Below, piece by piece: positions 1-10,174 of a DNA stretch of 64,000 nt; within the stretch, counting starts at the first letter, position 1; each line of letters opens with the position of its first letter. Location of the stretch: contig NZ_JMPR01000021.1 in assembly GCF_000735525.1 (NCBI RefSeq), forward strand, positions 1 to 64,000, written 5' to 3'. The notes beneath the pieces are model-generated. The model was not told where the DNA came from. It saw only the letters and a list, made by a program, of their open reading frames with translations, and ran no database searches. The DNA is from Tatumella ptyseos ATCC 33301. Lineage in GTDB: Bacteria > Pseudomonadota > Gammaproteobacteria > Enterobacterales > Enterobacteriaceae. A program made the position numbers and the translations under genes.

Positions 1-1
1 C

Positions 2-64
2 CGGGAGAAGGGGGCGGAGAGGCTCCGTGAGATCACCGCAGCCTTTAATGTGACCACTGAATGA
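2..64 (+). CDS. 3' end of an unidentified gene running in from the left
   Basis: Only the last 20 codons and the TGA stop are in the window. The other two forward frames are stopped or lack a plausible protein end here. The tail is charged (begins REKGAERLREI) and could end a helical domain. The fragment is too short to identify. It might equally be non-coding sequence that happens to be open. Confidence 0.3.
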   Translation, partial: REKGAERLREITAAFNVTTE

Positions 65-522
65 TGTGTTGAGCCGTTATTCCTGCAGTAGTAATAATGG
101 TAATACGCAGGAAAATATTGTGTATGAACGCTGCTGGCAGCAAAAAAGCGGATATCTCCCCTTCTGATACCGGAGAATGTCAGGCTGATCAGGAGGTTTT
201 ATTTCCACCCGAGGGGGCATTCGCGATAACGATTGTTATGTGGTCTGTCTGGCACCTTATATCAGCCTGTCTTAACTAAATAAAAACAGCATAAAACGTG
301 ATTCAGTATTCCCTTTTTTTTGAATTATGCAGTGACAGATACCATTTTTTTCACAAAATCTGGTTATAATGACTGAAAAATGCACGATTTTTCCTATGTT
401 CTGTTATTTTCCTATAAAAATGTTTTTTGATATAACGAAAAATGATAAATGATCTTTACTTTGCCTCTGTGATACTTATGCTGGGATGACCAATAAATGT
501 CTAATAACGATTAAGGCCATTC
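65..522. other. Gene-free region upstream of kgtP
   Basis: This 458-bp stretch holds no convincing gene. A 60-codon open frame at 97-279 has no clear ribosome-binding site and no recognisable protein. The half next to kgtP (about 290-470) is AT-rich and should contain the kgtP promoter, but I could not pick a single convincing -35/-10 pair. In E. coli this side of kgtP faces an rRNA operon; none is visible here. Confidence 0.6.
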
Positions 523-1836
523 ATGTTAAAGAGTCATCTTTCTGCGGCCGCTTCTGCAGATACACAACCACCAATGACTAACACAGACCGCATTAAAGCG
601 ATTGTCGGTGCTTCTTCGGGAAACCTGGTCGAATGGTTCGACTTCTATGTCTATTCATTCTTTTCCTTATATTTTGCCCATATCTTCTTTCCTGAAGGGG
701 ATACCACTTCTCAGCTGTTAAAAACAGCGGGTATTTTTGCTGCCGGTTTTCTGATGCGTCCTATCGGTGGCTGGATCTTCGGATATATTGCGGATCGCTA
801 TGGTCGCAAAAACTCCATGCTCATTTCCGTCTGTATGATGTGTTTTGGTTCCCTCGTGATTGCCTGTCTGCCTTCCTATGACTCTATCGGGGTGATGGCT
901 CCGGCATTATTACTGCTGGCCAGAATGCTGCAGGGGCTTTCTGTCGGCGGTGAGTACGGTACCAGTGCGACCTATATGAGTGAAGTCGCAGTTGAAGGCC
1001 GTAAGGGCTTTTATGCTTCGTTTCAGTACGTCACGCTGATTGGCGGACAACTGCTGGCAGTGCTGACGGTGGTTATCCTGCAGATTATCCTGTCCGATGC
1101 GGAATTGCGTGCCTGGGGATGGCGGATCCCGTTTTTCCTCGGGGCGGTGCTGGCGGTGATCGCTGTCTGGTTACGTCGCTCATTGCATGAAACTTCCGAC
1201 AGCAAAACACGGAGTCATAAAGATGCAGGCAGCCTGAGTGGATTGCTGAAAAATCACTGGCGTCCTTTCCTGATGGTGATTGGTTTCACTGCCGGAGGTT
1301 CCCTTAGCTTTTATACCTTCACCACCTATATGCAGAAGTACCTGGTAAATACGGCGGGATTGAATGTAAAAACTGCAAGCCTCATCATGACCGGTGCTCT
1401 GTTGGTCTTTATGATCCTACAGCCACTGATCGGTGCGCTGTCGGATAAGATCGGTCGTCGTGCCTCTATGCTGATTTTCGGCGCAGGCGTGACTCTGTTC
1501 ACCGTGCCCTTACTGACCTTACTGAAAGCGCCGGGCAGCAGCCCCGCATTCACCCTGGTACTTGTCGTGTTGGCACTGCTGATCACCAGCTTCTATACCG
1601 CAATCAGCGGCGTCCTGAAGGCTGAGATGTTCCCTGCCGAAATTCGGGCGTTGGGGGTCGGATTACCTTATGCGCTGGCAAATGCGATTTTTGGTGGCTC
1701 TGCGGAATATGTTGCATTGCTGCTGAAAGATAGTGGTATTGAAAGCAGCTTTTTCTGGTATGTGTCGGTCATGGGGGCGATCAGTTTCCTGATAGCGCTG
1801 GGACTGCACCGGAAAGGGAAGGAAATAAAGCTATAG
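523..1836 (+). CDS. kgtP: Alpha-ketoglutarate permease (MFS, proton symporter)
   Basis: KgtP imports 2-oxoglutarate with protons across the inner membrane. The 437-residue protein matches the family length (E. coli 432) and has the twelve-helix hydrophobic pattern of the metabolite:H+ symporter branch of the MFS. Diagnostic segments are [16 protein letters not shown] at about 30-45, the loop 2-3 motif DRYGRK at 91-96, its repeat SDKIGRR near 310, and [17 protein letters not shown] near 150. The start at 523 gives an N-terminal tail of normal length; a later ATG at residue 18 is possible because the ribosome-binding site (TAAGG) is weak. It is transcribed alone, is convergent with pssA and ends in a clear terminator. 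E. coli yfiM, which lies between kgtP and pssA there, is absent. Confidence 0.95.
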   Translation: MLKSHLSAAASADTQPPMTNTDRIKAIVGASSGNLVEWFDFYVYSFFSLYFAHIFFPEGDTTSQLLKTAGIFAAGFLMRPIGGWIFGYIADRYGRKNSMLISVCMMCFGSLVIACLPSYDSIGVMAPALLLLARMLQGLSVGGEYGTSATYMSEVAVEGRKGFYASFQYVTLIGGQLLAVLTVVILQIILSDAELRAWGWRIPFFLGAVLAVIAVWLRRSLHETSDSKTRSHKDAGSLSGLLKNHWRPFLMVIGFTAGGSLSFYTFTTYMQKYLVNTAGLNVKTASLIMTGALLVFMILQPLIGALSDKIGRRASMLIFGAGVTLFTVPLLTLLKAPGSSPAFTLVLVVLALLITSFYTAISGVLKAEMFPAEIRALGVGLPYALANAIFGGSAEYVALLLKDSGIESSFFWYVSVMGAISFLIALGLHRKGKEIKL

Positions 1837-1847
1837 TCTTAAAGACC

Positions 1848-1871
1848 AGCCCCGTAAGGGGCTGTTTTTTT
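1848..1871 (+). terminator. Rho-independent terminator of kgtP
   Basis: Perfect 6-bp stem AGCCCC/GGGGCT around a GTAA tetraloop, followed by GTTTTTTTA, 11 bp after the kgtP stop. Confidence 0.9.
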
Positions 1872-1990
1872 ATGTTCTGTAAACGACCACTGTGCGAGGC
1901 GATGCAGTAGCCGAAAGTTCTCTGTTCTTTCTTAACCTTCAGCTGATCGCCGTAAGTCGTTCTGCGGTTGGTTTGCGGAGTACAGAGTAG

Positions 1991-2014
1991 AAACAGCCCC
2001 GGGTGGCCGGGGCG
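1991..2014 (-). terminator. Terminator of pssA
   Basis: Read on the minus strand, a GC-rich stem GCCCCGG/CCGGGGC with a short loop is followed by TGTTTCT, just after the pssA stop. The U-run is short, so termination may be incomplete. Confidence 0.6.
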
Positions 2015-2021
2015 GGAGATA

Positions 2022-3380
2022 TTACAGAATACGGCTGATAAGGCGATCGATTCTGATCCTGCGCAGGCGGCGGATCAGTTTTTTAATCCTGGCCGGATAT
2101 TCAGCAATACTTTCCAGCTCATTGTAGTGATTGAGCATCGTGGTGTGTTCACGGATCAATGCCAGTTCCTTCACTTTCTGATCCAGCAGTTGCTGCTGCG
2201 GATCGTGAACAAGAATGGCATTTTCGAGATCGAGTCGCCAGGCACGAGGGTTCAGATTATTACCAGTCAGCAGCATCCACTCGTCATCTACCCAAATTCC
2301 TTTCAGATGATAACTGTTTTCTCCGTCCTTCCAGAGACGCACGGTGAGTTGCTGATTATCGACATAATATTGTAACCGGCTGACGAAACGTCGCAGGTTA
2401 ATTTCATACAGATAAGGCAGCGCACCGATAATTTTAAACGGCTCTTCCGGCGGAATATAAAAATCATTCGCGGTTTTATCACCGACGATAATCTCAACCT
2501 GCTTACCCTGACGTAATAGCCGGATAATATTTCTGACGAGGATCGCCGGCATATTAAAGTACGGAGTACAGATAGTTAATTTGTATTCTGCACAGGGCAT
2601 CAGATGAAAAATAGTCTGGTTCAGAATGTTATTCTTACCCAGGCCGACCAGAGGCGTCACGGTCAGTTGCCCTTCGGCAGACTGGTCTTCAAATTCATAA
2701 TTAAACGTGCGTAATTCCTGGCGGAATTGCTTTGTATCGCTTTTAATTTCCGGGCTGGAAGGGCGCTCAGACTGATCCAGACGGTGGACCGCTTCGGCCT
2801 GCTTCAGATTGATATCAATCCATTCAGACATCGTATCGGCTAAGGCTGAATTACGGATGACCTGATAGCGGTCATAGCGATAGCGGTCTTCCTGATGGAG
2901 ATAAACATTATTCAGACTGGCACCACTGTAAATTACGCAGTCATCAATAATAAAGCCCTTCAGATGCAGTACGCCAAGTGCTTCGCGGGTGTTCACCGGT
3001 ATACCGTAAACAGGGATCGCTATATCAGGGTGTGCCGAGGCCATTTCACAATACCAGTCGGCATTAGTCACGCCCCGGGCTGCACCGATACGACCGCGCT
3101 GTGCGCGGTGCCAGTCAACGCAAATGGTGATATCCAGGTCCGGGTTCGCGCGTTTGGCGGCATACAGGGCATCCATTACACTACGGCCACCTTCATCATT
3201 TTCCAGATAAAGTGCAACCAGGCAGATACGGGTCGTTGCCGCCGAAATTTTTTCGAGTAAGGTTTGGTGAAACTCTACCGCAGAGTACAGCATAGTGAAA
3301 TCAGCAGCAGATTGGGCGAGTCCGGGCAGTTGCGCGAGGTACTGTTGGTGATTATTGAGTTTAAATTTTGACAATATCAC
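2022..3380 (-). CDS. pssA: CDP-diacylglycerol--serine O-phosphatidyltransferase
   Basis: PssA makes phosphatidylserine from CDP-diacylglycerol and serine, the committed step to phosphatidylethanolamine. It acts at the cytoplasmic face of the membrane. The 452-residue product is collinear with E. coli PssA (451). It is a phospholipase-D superfamily enzyme with two HKD motifs: HLKGFIID (H139, K141, D146) and HLKGIWVDD near 357. The C-terminus is basic (KLIRRLRRIRIDRLISRIL), as expected for binding acidic membrane lipids. The first codon is GTG at 3380, two codons before a TTG that lines up with E. coli Leu2; no ATG is available near the conserved N-terminus, so a non-ATG start is required. Confidence 0.96.
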   Translation of the reverse strand: MILSKFKLNNHQQYLAQLPGLAQSAADFTMLYSAVEFHQTLLEKISAATTRICLVALYLENDEGGRSVMDALYAAKRANPDLDITICVDWHRAQRGRIGAARGVTNADWYCEMASAHPDIAIPVYGIPVNTREALGVLHLKGFIIDDCVIYSGASLNNVYLHQEDRYRYDRYQVIRNSALADTMSEWIDINLKQAEAVHRLDQSERPSSPEIKSDTKQFRQELRTFNYEFEDQSAEGQLTVTPLVGLGKNNILNQTIFHLMPCAEYKLTICTPYFNMPAILVRNIIRLLRQGKQVEIIVGDKTANDFYIPPEEPFKIIGALPYLYEINLRRFVSRLQYYVDNQQLTVRLWKDGENSYHLKGIWVDDEWMLLTGNNLNPRAWRLDLENAILVHDPQQQLLDQKVKELALIREHTTMLNHYNELESIAEYPARIKKLIRRLRRIRIDRLISRIL

Positions 3381-3500
3381 AATGCGCTTCTTCTCTGTTC
3401 AATGTACGTTTTAACCGAAAAAGTCATGGTCTGAAGGGCAAGTGTAACATTAACCCTGTCATGTCGTGGCAATTTTACTTTTCTGTACGCTTTTCAAACC

Positions 3501-6146
3501 CTAACGCAAGGGAAGGCGGAGTGTGACTACCTCCTCATCGGCTTGCCTTTCCATACTAAATCCGAGCTTTCCAGCCAGTGTCATCATACCCTGATTACGG
3601 GGCAATGTGATGCCGTTCAGGCGATGCAGTCCATGCTGGCGGGTGTAAGTTATCATCTTCTCCAGCAGACGGCGGCCCAGCCCGATATTTTTAAGATCTG
3701 AACGTACCAATACGGAAAATTCTGCATCAATATTATCAGCATCTGAAATCGCGCGGGTCACTCCGATAATCTCTTCCTGATCAGCGGCAGACTGAATAGC
3801 GACTATAGCCATTTCCCTGTCATAATCAATCTGTGTCATATTGGCCAGGTCTTCATGAGTAAATTCACTGATCTCACTGAAATAGCGATAGTAGAGGTCT
3901 TCTTTCGTGACCTTCGAGATAAAGGTTTTCAGTCCCGGCTCATCTTCCGGAAGGATAGGACGGAAGAGTACCTGCTGACCGTTTTTAAGTGTTACCTGCT
4001 CTTCAAGGTGTTGCGGATATGGCCGGATGGTAAGGCGTGATTCACTTTCGCCACTGAACGGTGCCAGCAACACCGTGGCATCGAGCAGGGTCAGCTGGTC
4101 TCCTGCCGCCAGTAGCGGATGGATATCCAGCCATTCAATTTCAGGACAGTCGATAATCATCGTCGAAATCCGGACCAGGTATTCGCTTACCGCCGTAATA
4201 TCCAGCGCCTGTAAGGCATTTCTTCCGCGGATGGCGCCCAGGGTAATTGCCCGCTCAACCAGATTTTTCGCCAGTGTCATATTCAGAGGCGGAAGAGCTA
4301 CCGCCATGGACAGATCACTTTCCCATTCACCATTACCTTCGCCCAGAAGGATCACGGGTCCGAAAAGCGGGTCTGACCGGACGGAGACTCTCAACTCCTC
4401 AGCACCGGCACGCCGCGCCATACTCTGGACGATGAGTCCCCGGATATCAGCCTCAGGCCAGGCCGAACGAGCCCGGCTCAGAATAGCCTCTGCCGCCTGC
4501 CGGACATCGGTTGCGGTATGCAGATACAACATGACTCCCTGGATCTCAGACTTATGGGGGATATCCGGAGAACGTAATTTCAGTGCGACCGGGTATCCGA
4601 TATTTTCGGCAACCCTGACCGCCTGCTGGCTATCAGCTGCCACCCAGGTGGGCAGGGTATTAAGTCCGTATTCGCGAAACAGTGCCTGTACTTCGTGAGT
4701 ATCCAGATGTCTCTTACCACTGCACAGCATTTGCTGTAACAGTTGACGTATATTGAGATGTCGCTGTGGCATGCCCGCCGGGCGGGCCGGCGTTTCACGT
4801 AGTTGCTGCTGGTTACGACGGTATTCCACCATATGCATAAACGCGGTGACCGTTCCTTCCGGGGTTCGCCAGGTCGGTATCCCCGCGCGGGTAAAGGCTT
4901 CCCGCGCTTCCCGTGATGAGTATTCACCGCACCAGTTGGTCAGCAGAGTGACCCGCCTGCCACGGGGATGTTCCCGAACGCGGCGGATGATCTCTGTGGC
5001 CGTCTCACTGGCGGAGGAGACGGCACTGGGCGCATGAATGATCATCAGCGCATCGATATCCTGACTGTCCAGTAACGGGGTTATCACCGACAGGTAACGC
5101 TCCGTGGTTGCATCATCCAGCAGATTGAGCGGGTTACCTGTACGAAGAGCTGGCGGCAGAACCGATTGTAGTGCTTGCGTCAGCGCGTGGCTCATCGGTG
5201 CCAGCACGCCTTTTCGGGTGTGAAGCTCATCCAGCGCAAGAGCCGCGGGAGCCGCACCGTTACTGATGATAAACAACCGTTCACCACGCAGGGGGCGCAT
5301 ATGACTCAGGGTTTCTACCGCAGAAAAGAGTTCATGTGTATCTTTTACCCGCAGCATCCCGGCACGGCGGATGGCAGCATCCCATGCGGCATCCAGACTT
5401 TCTGTAGCCTCCAGCAGTTCTCTGGCCTGATGACTGCGGCCGCTTTTGATCACCAGAATGGGCTTATTGCGCGAAGCACTGCGGGATGCCGACACAAAGC
5501 GCCTGGCATCTGCCAGATTTTCCAGTGACAGAAGGATTGCGCTGGTCTTACTGTCTCTGGCGAGGAAGTCGAGGATATCATCGACGGCAATATCAACGCT
5601 GTCTCCGAGGCCGATAAACCACGAAAACCCCAGATGTCGCTGTTGTGCCCAGTCCAGCAGAGTATTGGAAACGGCGGCTGATTGTGAAATGAAGGCCAGC
5701 CTGCCGCGGCGTATTGGCAACGGAGAAAAACTGGCGTTGATCCCTTGCCAGGGGGCCAGCAGTCCCAGGCTGTTCGGGCCAAGAATACGCATTCCCAACT
5801 CACCTGCCAGCCGCTTTAATACGGGCAGTTGCTCCCGGGGGGCAGACAGAATAATACAGGCTTTACAGCCGAGGGTTGCGAGTTGTCGCAGGATATCTAT
5901 GTTACGTGAAGCATGTGTGCAGAACACCGCCAGGTCCGGGATCCGCGGGAGCATTTCAATCGAGGGATAAGCCAGTACGCCACAGACCGACGCCCGGCCG
6001 GGATTTACCGGCAGTACCGGACCTTTAAAGCCCCCGGCAAGCAGGTTACGCATCATCAGGTGACCGGCGCGACCGGGCTTCTCTGAAGCACCGATCACTG
6101 CGACCGAGGCGGGTTTCAGTAATGCTTCAAGGCCACGCTGACTCAT
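3501..6146 (-). CDS. patZ: Protein lysine acetyltransferase Pat (acetyl-CoA synthetase-like + GNAT)
   Basis: PatZ (YfiQ/Pka) acetylates protein lysines with acetyl-CoA; acetyl-CoA synthetase is the classical target. The 881-residue protein has the family layout. An N-terminal CoA-binding fold begins VAVIGASEKPGRAG at about 14-27, followed by NDP-forming acyl-CoA synthetase-like and ATP-grasp domains (HKSEIQGVMLYL near 540). A C-terminal GNAT domain spans about 720-881, with the acetyl-CoA loop seen as NIGLGRRLLEKM. The ATG at 6146 has a good site (AGGAGAT). The gene sits upstream of pssA and after tapT in the same direction, as in E. coli. Confidence 0.95.
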   Translation of the reverse strand: MSQRGLEALLKPASVAVIGASEKPGRAGHLMMRNLLAGGFKGPVLPVNPGRASVCGVLAYPSIEMLPRIPDLAVFCTHASRNIDILRQLATLGCKACIILSAPREQLPVLKRLAGELGMRILGPNSLGLLAPWQGINASFSPLPIRRGRLAFISQSAAVSNTLLDWAQQRHLGFSWFIGLGDSVDIAVDDILDFLARDSKTSAILLSLENLADARRFVSASRSASRNKPILVIKSGRSHQARELLEATESLDAAWDAAIRRAGMLRVKDTHELFSAVETLSHMRPLRGERLFIISNGAAPAALALDELHTRKGVLAPMSHALTQALQSVLPPALRTGNPLNLLDDATTERYLSVITPLLDSQDIDALMIIHAPSAVSSASETATEIIRRVREHPRGRRVTLLTNWCGEYSSREAREAFTRAGIPTWRTPEGTVTAFMHMVEYRRNQQQLRETPARPAGMPQRHLNIRQLLQQMLCSGKRHLDTHEVQALFREYGLNTLPTWVAADSQQAVRVAENIGYPVALKLRSPDIPHKSEIQGVMLYLHTATDVRQAAEAILSRARSAWPEADIRGLIVQSMARRAGAEELRVSVRSDPLFGPVILLGEGNGEWESDLSMAVALPPLNMTLAKNLVERAITLGAIRGRNALQALDITAVSEYLVRISTMIIDCPEIEWLDIHPLLAAGDQLTLLDATVLLAPFSGESESRLTIRPYPQHLEEQVTLKNGQQVLFRPILPEDEPGLKTFISKVTKEDLYYRYFSEISEFTHEDLANMTQIDYDREMAIVAIQSAADQEEIIGVTRAISDADNIDAEFSVLVRSDLKNIGLGRRLLEKMITYTRQHGLHRLNGITLPRNQGMMTLAGKLGFSMERQADEEVVTLRLPLR

Positions 6147-6176
6147 TATTTATCTCCTGAGATATCCTGCTGCAGT

Positions 6177-6878
6177 TTATTCCTGTTGTTGCTGCTTTTC
6201 TGTGAGGTATGCCTGGTGAGAGGGTTTTCCGGCCAGATAGCGCTCACGAAAACATTCAAAGTGATTCAGTAACCCGGCGGCTGCGGCTTCATCACCGGCC
6301 TGTTCCAGTAATGCGATAGCGATTTCCGCAGTGCAGTGTTGTCCGGCACCCGGTGATTCCCGCAGGCTGTAACGGGATGGACGGGTGACATTTAATGACA
6401 TTACCGGAAAGCGGTCCATCCAGGGGCTTTTACGAAACATTTTTGCGGCTTCGGTCCAGGTACCATCCAGCATAATAAAAAGGGGTGGTTTCCCCTGGCG
6501 TGGCGGGGCAGTTATGACTTCCCGGCCAGGGGCCGCATAATGGCCGGGAAAGACAACCAGCGGTTGTAGCAGGTCATTATTTACCGTATCCAGCAATGCC
6601 TGCGGGGGAGCGGTACGGGACCATTCGTAGGCCGTGGTTTCAGGCAGAATATCGGCAATCAGGCGCCCGGTATTGCTCGGTTTCATCGGCTCTGTATCGA
6701 ACATCACCAGACAAAACTGACTTCGTGCCGGCACAGGAGTGATGGTGTGGCATAAACACCGGGGAACGGGGAGCAGGCAACGCTGACACCGGACAACCCG
6801 GTTTCCCCGGGCAAGGAAGGGGCGGGTGGACCGCGCAAGGCGATGTGCCCTGAGTGTCAGTACGGCATTATCTGGCAT
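6177..6878 (-). CDS. tapT: tRNA-uridine aminocarboxypropyltransferase (DTW domain)
   Basis: TapT (YfiP) transfers the 3-amino-3-carboxypropyl group of SAM to uridine-47 of tRNA (acp3U). The protein carries the DTW-domain signatures: the cysteine cluster CQRCLLPVPRCLC, FDTEPMKPSNTGRLI, and LDGTWTEAAKMFRKSPW with the DGTW core. I place the start at the ATG at 6878 (MPDNAVLTLRAHRLAR), which aligns with the E. coli N-terminus and leaves a 76-bp gap after trxC. The frame is open 43 codons further upstream (to 7007) but would then overlap trxC. The ribosome-binding site at 6878 is poor, so the start is chosen on homology. Confidence 0.88.
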   Translation of the reverse strand: MPDNAVLTLRAHRLARSTRPFLARGNRVVRCQRCLLPVPRCLCHTITPVPARSQFCLVMFDTEPMKPSNTGRLIADILPETTAYEWSRTAPPQALLDTVNNDLLQPLVVFPGHYAAPGREVITAPPRQGKPPLFIMLDGTWTEAAKMFRKSPWMDRFPVMSLNVTRPSRYSLRESPGAGQHCTAEIAIALLEQAGDEAAAAGLLNHFECFRERYLAGKPSHQAYLTEKQQQQE

Positions 6879-6954
6879 AGGTATCTTGTTATCCGGGAAA
6901 ACTGCAGTGTAAATCAAAAAGGTGACGACTGCGTAGTTTTCCCGGAGGCGGGTA

Positions 6955-7377
6955 TTATCCGCGTGGCTCATCGAGCCATTGTTCAAAGCCGGATTTCGGT
7001 AAGGCACCGCCCAGAGTGTCGATGTGTTTACCCTGACTGAACAGCATCAGCGTCGGAATGCTACGGATCCGGAAACGGGCACTGAGCTCTGCTTCGTTCT
7101 CAGTATTGACCTTGATAAAGCGCATCTCTGTCGCCCGTTCTTCGGCGACATCCTCAAATACCGGCGCAAATCCGACACAAGGACCGCACCAGGGGGCCCA
7201 GAAATCAATCACGACCGGTAAGTCATCACGGAGCAATTTATCCAGTGTCGCGGCGGTCGCGTTGATGACTTCTCCGGTAAACAAAGGCTCAGCGCAGCGT
7301 CCGCATTTTGCGTTATCGTCTTTCTTTTCTTCAGGCAGGCGGTTGATGGCAAGGCATTGGCTACATACGGTATTCAT
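6955..7377 (-). CDS. trxC: Thioredoxin 2
   Basis: A cytoplasmic disulfide reductase of 140 residues (E. coli 139). The N-terminal zinc-binding extension that separates Trx2 from Trx1 is present as C5-x2-C8 and C25-x2-C28. The thioredoxin fold follows, with WCGPC at 63-67 and the cis-proline segment SIPTLMLF near 117. The ATG at 7377 has a GAGGTC site. The neighbours tapT, patZ and yfiF match the E. coli arrangement; trxC lies divergent to yfiF. In E. coli the gene belongs to the OxyR regulon, but I did not identify an OxyR site. Confidence 0.96.
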   Translation of the reverse strand: MNTVCSQCLAINRLPEEKKDDNAKCGRCAEPLFTGEVINATAATLDKLLRDDLPVVIDFWAPWCGPCVGFAPVFEDVAEERATEMRFIKVNTENEAELSARFRIRSIPTLMLFSQGKHIDTLGGALPKSGFEQWLDEPRG

Positions 7378-7549
7378 GATGACCTCTGATAAAGGTAAAG
7401 CAAATTTATCCCTGATTATCTGCCATACTGCGTTTACGGGCCAGAAGGATCCATCAATAGCTATAATAGATGACAGTATTAATGGGCAAAGTTAATAGAT
7501 TAGCTGCGTGACATCAGGTAATCTTCGCGCTCCAGAACAGGAGGAAAGA

Positions 7550-8557
7550 ATGAGCGACGATTTAAAAGGCAAAAGCAATAAAGTTAAAGTGATGTATGTT
7601 CGCAACGAGGATGATACCCGTCAACGTACAGGGAATCCGCGGACAGGCAAAGGAGGTCGTTCTCCGTCACGTCAGCAGGAGCCAGGTCGCCGTCAGGAAG
7701 AGAAATCCCGTTCTCCGTGGCGTACGGTTTCACGGGCGCCGTCTGAAGAGGACGCGACTGCGAAAGCGACTGCCCCGAAAGCGGATTCTCCTGTCAGAAA
7801 TATTATCGATCCTGAAGTTATTCGTAAGCAGCGTCAGGAAGAAACGCGTGTTTATGGTGAAAATGCCTGTCAGGCGCTGTTCCAGAGCCGTCCTGAAGCC
7901 ATTGTCCGTGCATGGTTTGTTCAGAGTGTGACCCCGCGTTTTCGTGAAACCCTGCGCTGGCTGGCTGCTAACCGTAAAGCTTATCATGTGGTTGAAGATG
8001 CTGAGCTGGTAAAAGCGGCGGGCACTGAACACCATGGTGGCGTCTGTTTCATCATCAAGAAACATATGGGACAGGATGTCAGCGAATGGCTGGCACAGTC
8101 TGCTGAAAAAGAGTGCGTGCTGGCATTAGAAAATGTCGGTAACCCGCATAACCTGGGTGCGATTATGCGTAGCTGTGCGCATTTCGGTGCGAAAGGTATT
8201 CTGGTTGATGATGCTTCATTACTGGAATCCGGTGCGGCTGTTCGTACGGCGGAAGGCGGGGCTGAGCATGTGCAGGCCATTACTGCGAATAACTTCGGGC
8301 AGGGACTGGATGCATTCCGTCAGGCCGGTTACACCATTGTTACCACCTCCAGTCATGCCGGTCAGCCTTTGTCTGCGGCCACGCTGCCGGAGAAAATGGT
8401 ACTGGTATTAGGTCAGGAAGGCGACGGGCTGACAGAGTCGACGCTGAAGCAGGGAGATGTCAGTCTGTCGATTGATGGTACAGGTAGTGTCGAGAGTCTG
8501 AATGTCTCTGTTGCCACAGGGATCCTACTGGCTGAATGGTGGCGTCAGAATCGCTAA
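7550..8557 (+). CDS. yfiF: SPOUT-family RNA 2'-O-methyltransferase YfiF
   Basis: A SpoU/TrmH-class methyltransferase of about 335 residues; its exact RNA target is unproven. The N-terminal ~100 residues are basic and low-complexity. A SpoU substrate-binding domain follows ([11 protein letters not shown] near 103). The C-terminal knotted methylase has the three SPOUT motifs: [28 protein letters not shown] and [15 protein letters not shown]. The start at 7550 (MSDDLKGK) sits 5-6 nt after an excellent AGGAGGA; the frame is open 14 codons further upstream but without a start context as good. Confidence 0.92.
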   Translation: MSDDLKGKSNKVKVMYVRNEDDTRQRTGNPRTGKGGRSPSRQQEPGRRQEEKSRSPWRTVSRAPSEEDATAKATAPKADSPVRNIIDPEVIRKQRQEETRVYGENACQALFQSRPEAIVRAWFVQSVTPRFRETLRWLAANRKAYHVVEDAELVKAAGTEHHGGVCFIIKKHMGQDVSEWLAQSAEKECVLALENVGNPHNLGAIMRSCAHFGAKGILVDDASLLESGAAVRTAEGGAEHVQAITANNFGQGLDAFRQAGYTIVTTSSHAGQPLSAATLPEKMVLVLGQEGDGLTESTLKQGDVSLSIDGTGSVESLNVSVATGILLAEWWRQNR

Positions 8558-8566
8558 GCCGCATAA

Positions 8567-8595
8567 GAAAAAAGCGCCGAAAGGCGCTTTTTTTT
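8567..8595 (+). terminator. Terminator after yfiF (probably bidirectional with emrB)
   Basis: AAGCGCC-GAAA-GGCGCTT stem flanked by A-run and T-run, so it can stop transcription arriving from either side. It lies 10 bp after yfiF and about 20 bp after the emrB stop on the other strand. Confidence 0.92.
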
Positions 8596-8614
8596 GGCGA
8601 AAATATATCTGTGG

Positions 8615-10174
8615 CTAATGGCCTCCGCCATCACTGGCTTTCCCGCTACTGCCAAACGGGGGTCTGGCAAACCAGATAGTCACCAGTAACAGAATAAAAA
8701 TCCCTCCTGCTGCCCAGAAAATCTCATTGGCAGAAATGATTAATCCCTGATTCGTAATTTGTTGCGCCAGATAACCGGAGGCCTGCTGGTGGGTCATTCC
8801 CATATTTTCGAGTTTCTGGTACATCTGCTGCGCATTCGGATTATACGGATTGATGGACTCAGTCAGCTGACTATGGTGCAGTGACTCGCGGTCACTCCAG
8901 AGCGTCGTCGTAATAGAGGTACCTATCGAACCCGCGAGTGTCCTCAGAAAGTTTGACAGGCTGGACGCCGCCGCCATCCGTTCCGGAGGCAGCCCTGACA
9001 AGGTAATGGTTGTCAGTGGCATAAAGAAGCAAGCTACCGCAAATCCCTGGATAAACTGAGGCCACGCACTGGCTGCAAAATTCATCGCCGGTTCAAAAGT
9101 ATAAGCACGCCAGTAAAAACAGACGGCATACATAATGAAGCTAAAGGTCACCAGCATCCGCATATCAAGCTTATGGGCGAATCGCCCGATGATTGGTGAT
9201 AAAATGACCGGTAAAATGCCTACCGGCGCGGAGGCCAGCCCGGCCCAGGTGGCGGTATATCCGAAGACTTCCTGCAACAGCTGAGGCAGCAAAACGATAG
9301 TCCCGAAATACAGCATATAAGCCAGACTGATCGACACACAACCGATGGTGAAATTTCGTGAGCGGAACAGCGATAAATCTACGATAGGGTGGTCATCTGT
9401 CAGTTCCCAGATGAGCAATACCAGCAAGGCAACCACCGACAACACCGTCAGGGTAATAATTTCATTGGAACTGAACCAGTCCAGTTCTTTCCCCCTGTCC
9501 AGCATGACCTGTAAACAACCGATCCCGATCACCAGACTGACCAGCCCGACGATATCGATGGGCTGACGGGTGATTTTAGTTTCCCGGCCGCGGATCGTTT
9601 GCAGACTCAGTAAAATGACCACGATACCTATCGGGACATTGATGAAAAAGATCCATCCCCAGTGATAATTATCACTGATCCATCCCCCCAGAATTGGGCC
9701 GCAGATAGGGGCCACAATCACAGTCATCGCCCACAGTGACAAGGCGACGCTCCGTTTTGCTGGCGGGTAGTTGTTCAGCAGCAGGCTCTGGGACAGCGGG
9801 ATCAGGGGGCCGGCGACCACCCCCTGAATGACACGGAAGAAAATCAGTGTAGACAGACTGCCTGACATACCACATGCCCAGGACGCAATAGCAAAACAGA
9901 TAGTCGACAACATAAACAGTCTGACTTCGCCAAAGCGTTTTGCCAGCCATCCGGTCAGCGGGATTGAAATAGCGTTTGCGACCCCGAAGGAGGTGATAAC
10001 CCAGGTCCCCTGGGAGTTTGACGATCCCAGGTTCCCTGCAATGGTAGGGATAGCAACGTTCGCAATGGTAGAGTCCAGTACCTGCATGAACGTTGCCAGT
10101 GATAAGGCAATGGTCATCAGGACCAGCGGGAGTCCTTCCAGTGGTTTCTGTGGCATGACTTTATCCCCGGCCAT
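8615..10174 (-). CDS. emrB: Multidrug efflux MFS permease EmrB
   Basis: The inner-membrane pump of the EmrAB-TolC tripartite exporter, a DHA2-family protein with about 14 helices driven by the proton gradient. Conserved pieces include LDSTIANVAIPTIAGNLG near 33-50, WVITSFGVANAISIPLTGWLA, the motif-C-like VIVAPICGPILGGWISD and the Gly-rich end PPFGSSGKASDGGGH. The first ATG at 10174 overlaps the emrA stop (TAATG). An internal ATG at 10156 (MPQKPLEG) matches the E. coli N-terminus and follows GGGGAT, so translation may begin there. In E. coli luxS follows emrB; here yfiF does. Confidence 0.95.
   Translation of the reverse strand: MAGDKVMPQKPLEGLPLVLMTIALSLATFMQVLDSTIANVAIPTIAGNLGSSNSQGTWVITSFGVANAISIPLTGWLAKRFGEVRLFMLSTICFAIASWACGMSGSLSTLIFFRVIQGVVAGPLIPLSQSLLLNNYPPAKRSVALSLWAMTVIVAPICGPILGGWISDNYHWGWIFFINVPIGIVVILLSLQTIRGRETKITRQPIDIVGLVSLVIGIGCLQVMLDRGKELDWFSSNEIITLTVLSVVALLVLLIWELTDDHPIVDLSLFRSRNFTIGCVSISLAYMLYFGTIVLLPQLLQEVFGYTATWAGLASAPVGILPVILSPIIGRFAHKLDMRMLVTFSFIMYAVCFYWRAYTFEPAMNFAASAWPQFIQGFAVACFFMPLTTITLSGLPPERMAAASSLSNFLRTLAGSIGTSITTTLWSDRESLHHSQLTESINPYNPNAQQMYQKLENMGMTHQQASGYLAQQITNQGLIISANEIFWAAGGIFILLLVTIWFARPPFGSSGKASDGGGH

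Noticed and set aside
97-279. 60-codon open frame upstream of kgtP
   Set aside because: No clear ribosome-binding site, no recognisable family and mixed composition; looks like chance.
4027-4698. 223-codon open frame antisense to patZ
   Set aside because: Lies wholly inside the conserved patZ gene; its Ser/Arg-rich content mirrors the GC-rich codon pattern of the real gene.
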